This document shows positions 15,270 to 22,880 of a DNA stretch of 22,880 nt, piece after piece. The notes beneath the pieces were generated by a model. It ran no database searches, was not told the DNA's origin, and worked only from the letters and a program-made list of their open reading frames with translations. The stretch is from positions 1 to 22,880 of the forward strand of contig NZ_MCVI01000016.1 in the NCBI RefSeq assembly GCF_002873135.1, given 5' to 3'. This DNA is from Shewanella sp. 10N.286.48.A6 (GTDB taxonomy: Bacteria > Pseudomonadota > Gammaproteobacteria > Enterobacterales > Shewanellaceae). The translations under genes and the position numbers were made by a program. Every line of letters starts with the position of its first letter. Position 1 is the first letter of the stretch.

Positions 15270-17450
15270 TTAGCTTAACGCTTTACCTTTGAGTAACTTT
15301 CTTAACCACATTCGATTGGGGTTAAGCATTGCCAGCATTTCATAGCTAAGTGGTGGCGTGTGATTGCATATCATTGCCGCTAATGCCTCTGCAGCTAAAG
15401 GCCCAGAACTTAGGCCTCTTGAGCCTAGTCCTCCCAAAATGAATAAATTGTCATAGCTTGGTGCTTGGTGTTGCTGCCAAAACTTTCGGCTAGCGGGACT
15501 ATGCTGATGTTGCTCTAATGGCTGCTGATTATATTGGGCATAAATGGCTTCAACATTAGGGGCGAGTCCCATCATAGGGCAATGATCACGAGTAACCATT
15601 CTAACGCCCACTCTGGCGCTGGCAGCTGATACATCAATATCGCACAGCCAGTTACGCTCAGGAAAACTCTGATGCATTTTTTGGGCATTTTCTAATTGCT
15701 CAGTGGGACTGTAATCTACATTATCGGGCGACTTTACATAGCTTGCCCCAACACAGTGGCGCTGATTATTACTGGGGGTGAGATAGCCGTGGGCGCAAAT
15801 CACCGTATCAAGTTGAGCCAGTTCACCTTGGCTGGGTATATGGCTCACTTGGCCACGAAAGCCTGTGACCTGTAATAATTTAGTTTGTTTAAAATCAGTT
15901 AATTGAGCCCCTGAAGCGATGACGACTTTACCATGCCTAAAGCTATCATGTTGCTCGTTGTCATGACTGGCGTTAAGTTGCCAGTAAGCACTCTGAGAGG
16001 GCACTTTGCCATCTTGTGTTAAGTCAATGTCGTGCTCAAGGCTGTTAACCCGTTCAGGACTGTTAACTCGCTCAAGGCTGTTAATTTTAGTGTTGAGCTT
16101 AATTATTAATTTACAGCCATTTTTTTCTGCAACTGAAGTGGCATGAGCAATGGCTGCCTGAGCAAATTCAAAAGGGCAGATCCAACCAGCCCAAGGATAG
16201 TAAAAGCCATTTTTGTTGATGTCGATTTTTGCCAGTTGATTGGCTTGCTCAGCGTTAACACTGAAAGCAATTTCTTTTGGCCACTGCTGACCAAGCATAA
16301 TTTTATTCAGTCTGGCATCACTGCGCTCATCAAACCCAGTTTGCAGTACACCACAAAATTGATGGTCAATCTGGTGACCTAACGCTGTTAATTGCTGCAA
16401 CCTACGGCGACTGAATAAAAAAGCTTGTTGAAAGTACTGACTCATCAGGTTGTTATCAGGAGTGAGTAGGGGATAAATAGCGCCTTGCTTATTACCCGAT
16501 GCGCCATCAGCCAATTGGTTATCTTTGCAATAAATGGTGACACTCTGCCCACGTTCAATCAGTGATAACGCCAAATGGGCTGCAGCTATACCGCCACCAA
16601 TAATGGCGATAGTGTCGTCACTGCTTTGATGATGTTCACTGCAAGGGCTCAAGCAATAGGCGTAATGGCTATCAGTACTGCGGCGCAGCGCTTGGCGCTC
16701 TTGTAAGGCAATAGAATCGTGTTTTTGAGTATCAGGTTGACATTCACTTTTCTGGTTAAAAATATTATTTACGCCAAAACCGCTTCTGCTGGCTAATAGG
16801 TTAAGTTGTTTAAAGCTCGTTGCGTTATCATTGTCACTGGCAGAGTCAAAATAGTGAATATTGGCTGTATCTTCACTCAGTCTGCCCATTTGCCACAGTA
16901 ACTTTTCACTAAGGTATTGATCTATATATTGGCTTGTAATCGTATGAGGTAAGCAATGCCAGTTTGATATCAACATTTTTTCGGCGTTGGGAATACCTTG
17001 GCAATTTTCTAACAATGAACCGAAATACAGATCAACAGTGAATAAACCTTTGGCTAACACCAATCTTTGGCAACCAGATATTTTGGCGATACAAGCTTGC
17101 TGAAGGACTAAGGCTAATTCATAAAATGGATCTTGTTTATCAAGATGTTGATGTAAAAAGCCTAATTCAGCTGAATTTATAGGATTAGGTTCAAATATGC
17201 TGAGCAGTGTTTTTTGGTTTTTTGTTAGAGATAACTGCCATAGTGACATGAGCTCCATACCAATACCGAAGCCTATTTGAGCAATCGATAAGGTTTTATT
17301 TGAGACTGCTGCATCAGACAGGACAGTTTGATGATAATGCCTTATGCTAGAGGCATCATCAGGATTTTGACAGTAACTACTTGGATATTTGGCCGAAAAT
17401 GTTGCACAATCTCGGTCTATAAAAAGGAAGTCAGTGGTTAATTTGGTCAA
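15270..17450 (-). CDS. mnmC: tRNA mnm5s2U biosynthesis protein MnmC, methyltransferase half degenerate
   Basis: A 726-residue MnmC (E. coli 668 aa). The C-terminal half is a canonical FAD-dependent oxidase: GGGIAAAHLALSL (285-297, dinucleotide fold), GASGNKQGAIYPLL (316-329), GQVSHIP, GASY, VGVRMVTRDH and LGGLGSRGLSSGPL near the C-terminus. It removes the carboxymethyl group from cmnm5s2U34 to give nm5s2U34. The N-terminal half, normally the SAM-dependent methyltransferase that finishes mnm5s2U, keeps a SAM-like GFGIGMELM (60-68) but lacks the LDGFAPAKNP stretch; the aligned region is LISNWHCLPHT (160-170). An insertion of three 6-residue repeats lies at 457-474. TTG 17450 is the only practical start: an in-frame TAA lies 9 nt upstream, and no Met follows before residue 65. 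Divergent from fabB (136 bp). Confidence 0.9.
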   Translation of the reverse strand: MTKLTTDFLFIDRDCATFSAKYPSSYCQNPDDASSIRHYHQTVLSDAAVSNKTLSIAQIGFGIGMELMSLWQLSLTKNQKTLLSIFEPNPINSAELGFLHQHLDKQDPFYELALVLQQACIAKISGCQRLVLAKGLFTVDLYFGSLLENCQGIPNAEKMLISNWHCLPHTITSQYIDQYLSEKLLWQMGRLSEDTANIHYFDSASDNDNATSFKQLNLLASRSGFGVNNIFNQKSECQPDTQKHDSIALQERQALRRSTDSHYAYCLSPCSEHHQSSDDTIAIIGGGIAAAHLALSLIERGQSVTIYCKDNQLADGASGNKQGAIYPLLTPDNNLMSQYFQQAFLFSRRRLQQLTALGHQIDHQFCGVLQTGFDERSDARLNKIMLGQQWPKEIAFSVNAEQANQLAKIDINKNGFYYPWAGWICPFEFAQAAIAHATSVAEKNGCKLIIKLNTKINSLERVNSPERVNSLEHDIDLTQDGKVPSQSAYWQLNASHDNEQHDSFRHGKVVIASGAQLTDFKQTKLLQVTGFRGQVSHIPSQGELAQLDTVICAHGYLTPSNNQRHCVGASYVKSPDNVDYSPTEQLENAQKMHQSFPERNWLCDIDVSAASARVGVRMVTRDHCPMMGLAPNVEAIYAQYNQQPLEQHQHSPASRKFWQQHQAPSYDNLFILGGLGSRGLSSGPLAAEALAAMICNHTPPLSYEMLAMLNPNRMWLRKLLKGKALS
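16035..16088. repeat. 18-bp tandem repeat, three copies, inside mnmC
   Basis: Units start at 16035, 16053 and 16071 and encode NSLERV-NSPERV-NSLEHD (residues 457-474) on the minus strand, in a surface-loop position of the FAD domain that is shorter in E. coli. Units 1 and 3 are nearly identical. Confidence 0.9.
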
Positions 17451-17555
17451 AGTTCGTTACTCAAAATGATTCTATTGAGATTATTTTACCTGTGTTTGCT
17501 GAAAGCTGACCACTTTATTCATCTAAAGCGGATATCATTGCCACAGCAAAATTAG

Positions 17556-17569
17556 GTACTGACATGTAC
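17556..17569. promoter_or_regulatory. GTAC-N6-GTAC palindrome before fabB
   Basis: GTACTGACATGTAC lies 17 nt before the fabB start in the mnmC-fabB divergent region. E. coli fabB is controlled by FabR and FadR at promoter-proximal palindromes; half-site spacing here does not match the FabR box I recall. A weak operator candidate only. Confidence 0.25.
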
Positions 17570-17586
17570 AAAATGGATAGCATAAA

Positions 17587-18798
17587 ATGAAAAGAGTCGT
17601 AATTACAGGTTTAGGTGTTGTTTCTAGCATCGGTAATAACAAGCAAGAAGTGACAGAGTCATTGAAAGCTGGACGTAGTGGTATCACCCATTCAGATCAA
17701 TTTGAAGAAATGAAATTACGTAGTCATGTTTGGGGGGATATCAAATTAAACCCTGCTGAGCATATTGACCGTAAGGCATTACGCTTCATGGGAGACGCAG
17801 CAGCTTACGCTTATATTGCAATGCAAGAAGCAATCAGTGATGCTAATTTGACAGAAGAGCAGTATTCTCACCATCGCGTGGGTTTAGTGGTAGGTACTGG
17901 CGGCGCATCATCTAAAAATCAAGTACAAGCAGCTGACACCTTACGTGAAAAAAGCGTAAAACGTGTTGGCCCTTATATTGTACCGCGCATTATGGCCAGT
18001 ACGGCGAGTGCTTGTTTAGCGACCCCATTTAAAATTAAAGGTATGAATTATTCAATTAGTTCTGCTTGTGCAACTTCAGCACATTGTATTGGCCATGCAG
18101 CTGAGCTTATTCAAATGGGTAAGCAAGATATGGTATTTGCTGGTGGTGCAGAAGAACTAGATTGGACCCTAACCATGGGCTTCGATGCTATGGGGGCATT
18201 GTCAACTAAGTATAATGACACGCCTGAAAAGGCTTCACGTACTTACGATGCTGACCGTGATGGTTTTGTTATCTCTGGTGGCGGCGGGATTGTTGTCGTT
18301 GAAGAGTTAGAGCATGCATTAGCTCGTGGCGCAAAAATCTATGCGGAAATCATTGGTTATGGCGCATCTTCTGATGGCTACGACATGGTTGCACCGTCAG
18401 GTGAAGGTGCTGTGCGTTGTATGCAAATGGCGCTAGCTGATGTTGATACCCCAATTGATTATATCAATACTCATGGTACTTCAACCCCAGTTGGTGATGT
18501 GCGTGAGCTTGAAGCTTTGCGTGAGGTTTTTCCGACAGACATGCCTCCAGTTGCATCAACTAAATCATTGACTGGCCATGCATTAGGTGCAGCCGGTGTT
18601 CACGAGGCCATTTATAGCTTAGTGATGATGGAAGATAGCTTTATTGCACCAAGTATCAATATCGATACCTTGGATGAACAAGCCGTTGGTATTCCTTTAG
18701 TCACTGAGTATCGTGATGCAAAGCTAACGACTGTGATGAGCAACAGCTTTGGCTTTGGTGGCACTAATGCCACTTTGGTTATGCGCAAGTATAAATAA
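17587..18798 (+). CDS. fabB: 3-oxoacyl-[ACP] synthase I (KAS I)
   Basis: A 403-residue beta-ketoacyl-ACP synthase I (E. coli FabB 406 aa). The Cys-His-His triad is complete: C161 in [11 protein letters not shown]296 in [11 protein letters not shown] and H331 in [12 protein letters not shown], two residues before the E. coli numbering. The C-terminal [14 protein letters not shown] motif is present. It elongates acyl-ACP with malonyl-ACP and is required for unsaturated fatty acid elongation. It stands alone with a strong terminator just downstream. No clear -35/-10 pair was found upstream. Start ATG 17587 has only a weak purine-rich leader, but [16 protein letters not shown] is the canonical N-terminus. 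Confidence 0.97.
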   Translation: MKRVVITGLGVVSSIGNNKQEVTESLKAGRSGITHSDQFEEMKLRSHVWGDIKLNPAEHIDRKALRFMGDAAAYAYIAMQEAISDANLTEEQYSHHRVGLVVGTGGASSKNQVQAADTLREKSVKRVGPYIVPRIMASTASACLATPFKIKGMNYSISSACATSAHCIGHAAELIQMGKQDMVFAGGAEELDWTLTMGFDAMGALSTKYNDTPEKASRTYDADRDGFVISGGGGIVVVEELEHALARGAKIYAEIIGYGASSDGYDMVAPSGEGAVRCMQMALADVDTPIDYINTHGTSTPVGDVRELEALREVFPTDMPPVASTKSLTGHALGAAGVHEAIYSLVMMEDSFIAPSINIDTLDEQAVGIPLVTEYRDAKLTTVMSNSFGFGGTNATLVMRKYK

Positions 18799-18840
18799 GC
18801 TTAGACAGCGACTTTATTAGTCGTTCGTATAAAGTAATCA

Positions 18841-18874
18841 AAGCCTTCTAGTCGACAGACTAGAAGGCTTTTTT
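18841..18874 (+). terminator. fabB terminator
   Basis: A perfect 13-bp stem (AAGCCTTCTAGTC / GACTAGAAGGCTT) with a GACA loop is followed by a T-run, 42 nt after the fabB stop. Confidence 0.93.
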
Positions 18875-19028
18875 GTGTTTTTTGACCTTTAAAGCAGATT
18901 AAAACTATTTTTACACATAGCTAATCAATGCGGCTCGAAAACAATATTTCTAATTCATTGATACCTATGCATTCTAATAACTTGATAGAATAAGCAGATA
19001 ATCACAGTATTTATGGCTAATTACACTT

Positions 19029-20162
19029 ATGAAAATCGTTGCCGATGAAAACATGCCTTATGTGGAAGCCTTATTTGGGCACCTAGGGACAATTGAGCGC
19101 GTAAATGGTCGCTCATTAGCACCAGAGCAACTGATTGATGTTGACGTGCTGCTAGTTCGTTCAGTTACTAAGGTCAATCAAGGCTTATTGTCTAAAGCAA
19201 ACAAATTACTGTTTGTTGGCAGTGCCACCATAGGTACCGACCATATTGATTTAGCCTATCTTAAGCAGCGTAATATCCCGTTTACTAATGCCCCTGGATG
19301 CAATGCCACAGCGGTGGGCGAGTATGCTTTTATCGCCATGCTTGAATTGGCTAAACGCTTTAAGCAGCCAATAAAAAATAAAGTTGTTGGCATTGTCGGT
19401 GCGGGTAATACCGGTTCAGCATTAGAAAAGTGCCTAAACGCTTATGGCATGAAAGTACTGTTATGTGATCCTATTTTAGAAAAAAGTGCTGCGGATGAAC
19501 GCCAGTTCGTGTCATTAGATACCATAATCGAGCAAGCCGACATCATCAGTTTACATGTGCCAATTACCAAAGAAGGCGCAGATAAAACCTGGTATTTATT
19601 CGATGAAGCTCGATTACTGCAGCTAAGAGAAAATACCTGGTTATTAAATTGCTGCAGAGGTGAGGTCATTGATAACCGAGCCTTGATAAAAGTTAAGCGT
19701 CTACGTGACGATTTAAAACTGGTTTTAGATGTATGGGAAGGTGAGCCACACCCAATGGCTGAGCTGGTGCCGTTAGCTGAATTTGCGACTCCTCACATTG
19801 CTGGATATAGCTTAGAAGGCAAAGCTCGGGGCACCTTTATGTTGTTTGAAAAATTGTGTGACATCCTAAAGTTGCCCCATGAGAAATCAGTATCGAGCCT
19901 GTTACCGCCATTTTTTATTAATCAATTATCCGTGGCAGAGCAACCGACAGAAAGTCAGTTACTTACCCTTGCTAGACAGGTTTATAACCTCAAAGATGAT
20001 GACGAATTATTTAGAAAAACCTTTCTAAATCACAATGGCTTCGATCATATGAGAAAAAATCACACTCATCGACGTGAATTTAGTGCATTGTCGCTAGTCA
20101 ACACGGGTGCTTGTAAGGTAAATTGGGTCTATAAATTAGGTTTTTCAGGAGTCGAGCGTTAA
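19029..20162 (+). CDS. pdxB: Erythronate-4-phosphate dehydrogenase
   Basis: A 377-residue D-2-hydroxyacid dehydrogenase of the PdxB subfamily (E. coli 378 aa). It oxidises 4-phosphoerythronate in the deoxyxylulose-phosphate-independent branch that supplies the three-carbon half of pyridoxal 5'-phosphate. GIVGAGNTG (121-129) is the NAD-binding motif. The catalytic Arg-Glu-His set is R210 (CCRGEVID), E237 or E239 (DVWEGEP) and H256 (ATPHIAGYS). The C-terminal dimerisation domain (from ~290) is complete. [11 protein letters not shown] is the standard N-terminus; no Shine-Dalgarno is visible. A weak promoter (TTGATA 18982-18987, CAGTAT 19005-19010, spacing 17) would give a very short leader. asd follows after 2 nt. 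Confidence 0.96.
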   Translation: MKIVADENMPYVEALFGHLGTIERVNGRSLAPEQLIDVDVLLVRSVTKVNQGLLSKANKLLFVGSATIGTDHIDLAYLKQRNIPFTNAPGCNATAVGEYAFIAMLELAKRFKQPIKNKVVGIVGAGNTGSALEKCLNAYGMKVLLCDPILEKSAADERQFVSLDTIIEQADIISLHVPITKEGADKTWYLFDEARLLQLRENTWLLNCCRGEVIDNRALIKVKRLRDDLKLVLDVWEGEPHPMAELVPLAEFATPHIAGYSLEGKARGTFMLFEKLCDILKLPHEKSVSSLLPPFFINQLSVAEQPTESQLLTLARQVYNLKDDDELFRKTFLNHNGFDHMRKNHTHRREFSALSLVNTGACKVNWVYKLGFSGVER

Positions 20163-20164
20163 TT

Positions 20165-21181
20165 ATGTCACAGGAATTTAATGTTGTTGTTTTAGGTGCG
20201 TCGGGCGCAGTGGGTCAAACTATGATTGAGATCCTTGAAGAGCGAAACTTTCCGGTTGCAAACTTATACCCATTAGCCAGTAGCCGCAGTGCAGGTGAAA
20301 CCGTTAGCTTTAATGGTAAACAAGTCGAAATTCTAGATGTGGATACGTTCGATTGGAGCACGGCTCAAATTGGATTCTTCTCCGCAGGTGGTGACGTCTC
20401 AGCTAAGTGGGCCCCGATTGCTGCAGAGCATGGCTGTGTGGTGATTGATAACACCTCACATTTTCGTTATGACATCGATGTGCCATTAGTGGTACCAGAA
20501 GTTAATCCGCTGGCCATCGCAGACTTCCGTAATCGTAATATCATTGCTAATCCTAACTGTTCAACCATTCAAATGTTAGTGGCGCTAAAGCCTATTTATG
20601 ATGCATTTGGTATTTCACGTATTAACGTGGCAACTTACCAGTCTGTATCAGGTTCAGGTAAGCAAGCTATTGAAGAATTAGCGGGTCAGACGGCCAAACT
20701 ACTTCAAGGTTTACCAGCTGAAAATAAAGTATACCCAAAGCAAATTGCTTTTAACGTATTACCGCAAATTGATGTGTTTATGGACAATGGTTACACCAAA
20801 GAAGAAATGAAAATGGTGTGGGAAACGCAAAAGATTTTTGGTGATCACGATATCGTGGTTAATCCAACAGCGGTGCGTGTTCCGGTTTTTTATGGTCACT
20901 CAGAAGCAGTGCACCTTGAAACTCGCCAACCTGTTGAAGCAGAAGAAGTAAAAGCCGTCCTACGTGATGCTGAAGGTATCGTGTTATTTGAAAATGATGA
21001 AGATTATCCAACGGTAGTGACAGACTCTGCAGGTACCGATCCAGTATTTGTTGGCCGTGTGAGAAAAGATATTTCTCATGATTACGGTATAAATTTATGG
21101 GTGACTGCCGATAACATCCGTAAAGGTGCTGCTTTAAACAGTGTTCAAATAGCCGAAGTCTTGATTAGAGATTATTATTAA
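20165..21181 (+). CDS. asd: Aspartate-semialdehyde dehydrogenase
   Basis: A 338-residue Asd of the type common in Vibrio and many other bacteria. GASGAVGQT (11-19) binds NADP. C132 in ANPNCST is the catalytic thiol, Q159 (TYQS) and H245 (YGHSEAV) complete the active site, and R238 lies in NPTAVRVPV. It reduces aspartyl phosphate to the semialdehyde for lysine/diaminopimelate, threonine and methionine. It sits in the slot between pdxB and the truA side where E. coli has usg, an Asd paralogue lacking the catalytic Cys; this copy is catalytically complete. It is 2 nt after pdxB and surely co-transcribed. Confidence 0.96.
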   Translation: MSQEFNVVVLGASGAVGQTMIEILEERNFPVANLYPLASSRSAGETVSFNGKQVEILDVDTFDWSTAQIGFFSAGGDVSAKWAPIAAEHGCVVIDNTSHFRYDIDVPLVVPEVNPLAIADFRNRNIIANPNCSTIQMLVALKPIYDAFGISRINVATYQSVSGSGKQAIEELAGQTAKLLQGLPAENKVYPKQIAFNVLPQIDVFMDNGYTKEEMKMVWETQKIFGDHDIVVNPTAVRVPVFYGHSEAVHLETRQPVEAEEVKAVLRDAEGIVLFENDEDYPTVVTDSAGTDPVFVGRVRKDISHDYGINLWVTADNIRKGAALNSVQIAEVLIRDYY

Positions 21182-21217
21182 TACGATAATATCCCTATAA
21201 ATAGAGCTATTTAGATT

Positions 21218-21245
21218 AAAAAGCCTGCAGCCTGCAGGCTTTTTT
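21218..21245 (+). terminator. pdxB-asd terminator
   Basis: AAAAAGCCTGCA and TGCAGGCTTTTT form a perfect 12-bp stem around GCC, ending in a six-T run. The A-rich 5' side allows some termination on the other strand too, though no gene there needs it. Confidence 0.92.
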
Positions 21246-21336
21246 CATTTTAGCGTGGTTCACAGTAGCAGGGTAATTAAATCTGGTTTATAGTCTTATG
21301 AATACTAAAACTAATAAATACAATTGCCTAAAGCCA

Positions 21337-21353
21337 GTTGTCATGATGACAAC
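21337..21353. promoter_or_regulatory. Perfect 17-bp palindrome just before fimV
   Basis: GTTGTCATGATGACAAC is a perfect inverted repeat (8-bp arms, one central base), ending 13 nt before the fimV Shine-Dalgarno (21367-21371). There is no T-run, so it is not a terminator. An operator for a dimeric regulator or a 5'-UTR hairpin are both possible. The rest of 21246-21378 shows no clear promoter. Confidence 0.5.
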
Positions 21354-21378
21354 CCCATAGCGCTCAAAGGAAAGATTG

Positions 21379-22880
21379 ATGATTCTTCGTACTGCTTATT
21401 TTGTTGGCATAATGGCCTGTGCTTTGGCCGCTGTTTCTGCTTCTTCTACGGTTGAGCCTGTCCATGCTCAGACGCTAAAAATTACCGGCCCCAACGGCGA
21501 AGTCAATTCTATCGTTGCCCGTCAATATGGTCCTACAACTTCAGCCGACACTTTTTGGAGTATTGCGCAAAAGGTTAGGCCCAATCAAAATATCACCATA
21601 TACCAAGTGATGGCGGCACTTTTTGATGCTAATCCCCACGCCTTTAGCAGTGATAATTATAATTCTTTAGAGCGGGGGATGACGCTGTTGGTCCCTTCTG
21701 CAGATGTGATGGCGCAAATCCCCAAAGCGGATGCCAAGCTTCGGGCTGAAGATAATGATAAACGCTTCGCGAATGCCAATATAACGGTCAAAGCGCCGCA
21801 AAAGCCTGCGGTAAGTGCTGGGCAAACGAGCGCAACTTCAGCTCAAAAACCGTTAGCCATCGTAGCTGAAAAAACACTTAAAAATACAGTCGAGGTTAAC
21901 CAACCTCTCATTGATGAGTTAACCGTTAAACTCGAGAACGCACAAAGTAAAAGTTTATCTTTAACCGATGAATTGGCGCGTTCAGAAGATATGTTAATGA
22001 TTAAGGACGCTGACAACGCTGCCTTAAAAGCGAAGATAAAAGAGCTGTCTTTGCAGCTTTCTGTCTCACAAGAAGAGTTACAATTACTTTCTGAAAAGCA
22101 CACTGAACTTGAAGCGGCCTACGCGCTATTGGTTGCTGAAAATGCTAAGCCAACAGTCATTGAGCAGCCAACTAACTTTTGGCGGTCAATTGCTGACAAC
22201 ATGATATTGCTTGCCGTTATCGCGGCATTACCGCTTATTATAATCTTTCTGATTATTTTCTGGCTGATGCGCCGTAAAAATGAGCAGGATGAAAGCATCA
22301 ATGAAACACCTCAAGCTGAAACTAGTTCAGAACCCTTAGCCTCAATGGCAGGCCCACAAGCTGCAGTGGCTGAATCATTAGCCGTTACGGATGATATTGA
22401 CGATCTCAATGACTTAGCGATTCATTTAGATGAAGAAGACTCTACGGAAGATTTGCTTGATCTAGATATCACCAACGAAACGCAATTATCTTTAGATGGT
22501 GCTGATGATGTTGATATGTATATCGAAGATGAAAAGGCTAGCGAACAAATAGCTGAAGGCACCTCACTAGATGATTTGTGGTCTGAAGCCATGAATGAGC
22601 AAGAAGTCGAATTGGCGTCTATAGAAGACGAAGGAGACTATTTTGAAAGCTTACTTGACGGTCTTGATGAATCAGCAGAAGTTAAACAAACAGACGAAGA
22701 AGATTTAGACAGTTTACTTGCAGACTTTGATTTACCAGCAGAGGATACTACTGAAGTTGCACCAGAACTAAGCCAAACAGATACCCAAGATGACATTGAC
22801 AGCTTACTGGCTGATTTTGATTTACCGACGGATAATGCTGGTGAAGTTGCTGCAGAAGCTGAAGCTGAAGCTGAATCTGA
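21379..22880 (+). CDS. fimV: FimV/HubP polar landmark protein, N-terminal 500 codons (open at right edge)
   Basis: The frame is open from ATG 21379 to the window end. AAGGA lies 7 nt before the ATG. The signal peptide (1-30, cleavage VHA-Q) is followed by the FimV N-terminal domain (31-110) with QYGPTTSADTFWSIA and LERGMTLLVPS, a LysM-like peptidoglycan-binding region. A coiled coil (about 172-252), a single TM helix (about 273-297) and an acidic cytoplasmic region with repeats follow. D(L/I)DSLLADFDLP occurs at about 442-453 and 473-484, then an Ala-Glu run at the edge. This is the layout of HubP/FimV, which organises the cell pole (chemotaxis arrays, flagellar and ParA-type proteins, type IV pili) in Shewanella, Vibrio and Pseudomonas. 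The C-terminal domain lies outside. The gene follows the asd terminator and so probably has its own promoter. Confidence 0.93.
   Translation, partial: MILRTAYFVGIMACALAAVSASSTVEPVHAQTLKITGPNGEVNSIVARQYGPTTSADTFWSIAQKVRPNQNITIYQVMAALFDANPHAFSSDNYNSLERGMTLLVPSADVMAQIPKADAKLRAEDNDKRFANANITVKAPQKPAVSAGQTSATSAQKPLAIVAEKTLKNTVEVNQPLIDELTVKLENAQSKSLSLTDELARSEDMLMIKDADNAALKAKIKELSLQLSVSQEELQLLSEKHTELEAAYALLVAENAKPTVIEQPTNFWRSIADNMILLAVIAALPLIIIFLIIFWLMRRKNEQDESINETPQAETSSEPLASMAGPQAAVAESLAVTDDIDDLNDLAIHLDEEDSTEDLLDLDITNETQLSLDGADDVDMYIEDEKASEQIAEGTSLDDLWSEAMNEQEVELASIEDEGDYFESLLDGLDESAEVKQTDEEDLDSLLADFDLPAEDTTEVAPELSQTDTQDDIDSLLADFDLPTDNAGEVAAEAEAEAES
22855..22880 (+). repeat. Start of a GAAGCT hexanucleotide run in fimV
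   Basis: GAAGCT at 22855, 22861 and 22867 and GAATCT at 22873 encode an Ala-Glu run that continues beyond the window. Such runs are a likely site for in-frame length variation. Confidence 0.75.

Noticed and set aside
16800..17000. Frameshift explaining the missing MnmC motif
   Set aside because: The frame is uninterrupted and the flanking sequence aligns at roughly the right spacing, so substitution rather than frame loss is the better reading. I checked only the coding frame in detail.
17495..17520. FadR-like site before fabB (TGACCACTT)
   Set aside because: Only one half resembles the recalled FadR consensus; the other half does not match.

Overview
The window reads as ordinary chromosome of a gammaproteobacterium, most likely Shewanella or a close relative. 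The evidence is gene content and order. sixA, smrB, prmB, aroC, yfcL, mnmC, fabB, pdxB, an asd/usg-type gene and fimV/hubP occur in nearly the order known from the E. coli 52-min region, but without mepA, yfcA, epmC and flk. The moderately AT-rich composition, the large propeller-GGDEF-EAL sensor and a HubP-type FimV also fit. I see no tRNA, rRNA, CRISPR array, transposase or prophage gene.

Left part (1-4746, minus strand): a secreted protein built from near-identical 15-residue repeats runs off the left edge. Upstream of it lies a 1428-residue membrane sensor with a periplasmic propeller, Y_Y_Y, TM, two PAS domains, GGDEF and EAL, predicted to make and/or break c-di-GMP. This is the most accessory-looking part of the window. 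The sensor half of that gene is locally much richer in AT than the catalytic half.

Middle (5037-9285): an M16 zinc peptidase (minus) is divergent from sixA (plus). sixA converges on smrB (minus), with a symmetrical terminator between them. smrB is divergent from the next block.

Plus-strand block (9366-14582): prmB, then aroC, an MFS transporter, an ATP-NAD-kinase-like protein, yfcL and a SPOUT RNA methyltransferase. From aroC on they form a tight operon with 1-4 nt overlaps or 2-3 nt gaps, closed by a terminator at 14622-14657.

Right part: mnmC and a small helical hypothetical gene (minus, 17450 to 14685) lie divergent from fabB (plus). After a strong fabB terminator come pdxB and asd as a two-gene unit with its own terminator, then the N-terminal 500 codons of fimV/hubP, open at the right edge.

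Together the known genes serve amino-acid, aromatic, pyridoxal phosphate and fatty-acid synthesis, translation quality control and RNA or protein modification. I found no complete undescribed system. The best leads are the repeat protein, the degenerate methyltransferase half of MnmC, the uncharacterised genes downstream of aroC, and two palindromes just before start codons. Several starts (sixA, prmB, the MFS gene, the NAD-kinase-like gene, the M16 peptidase and the gene after mnmC) are placed inside the longest open frame for reasons given with each gene.
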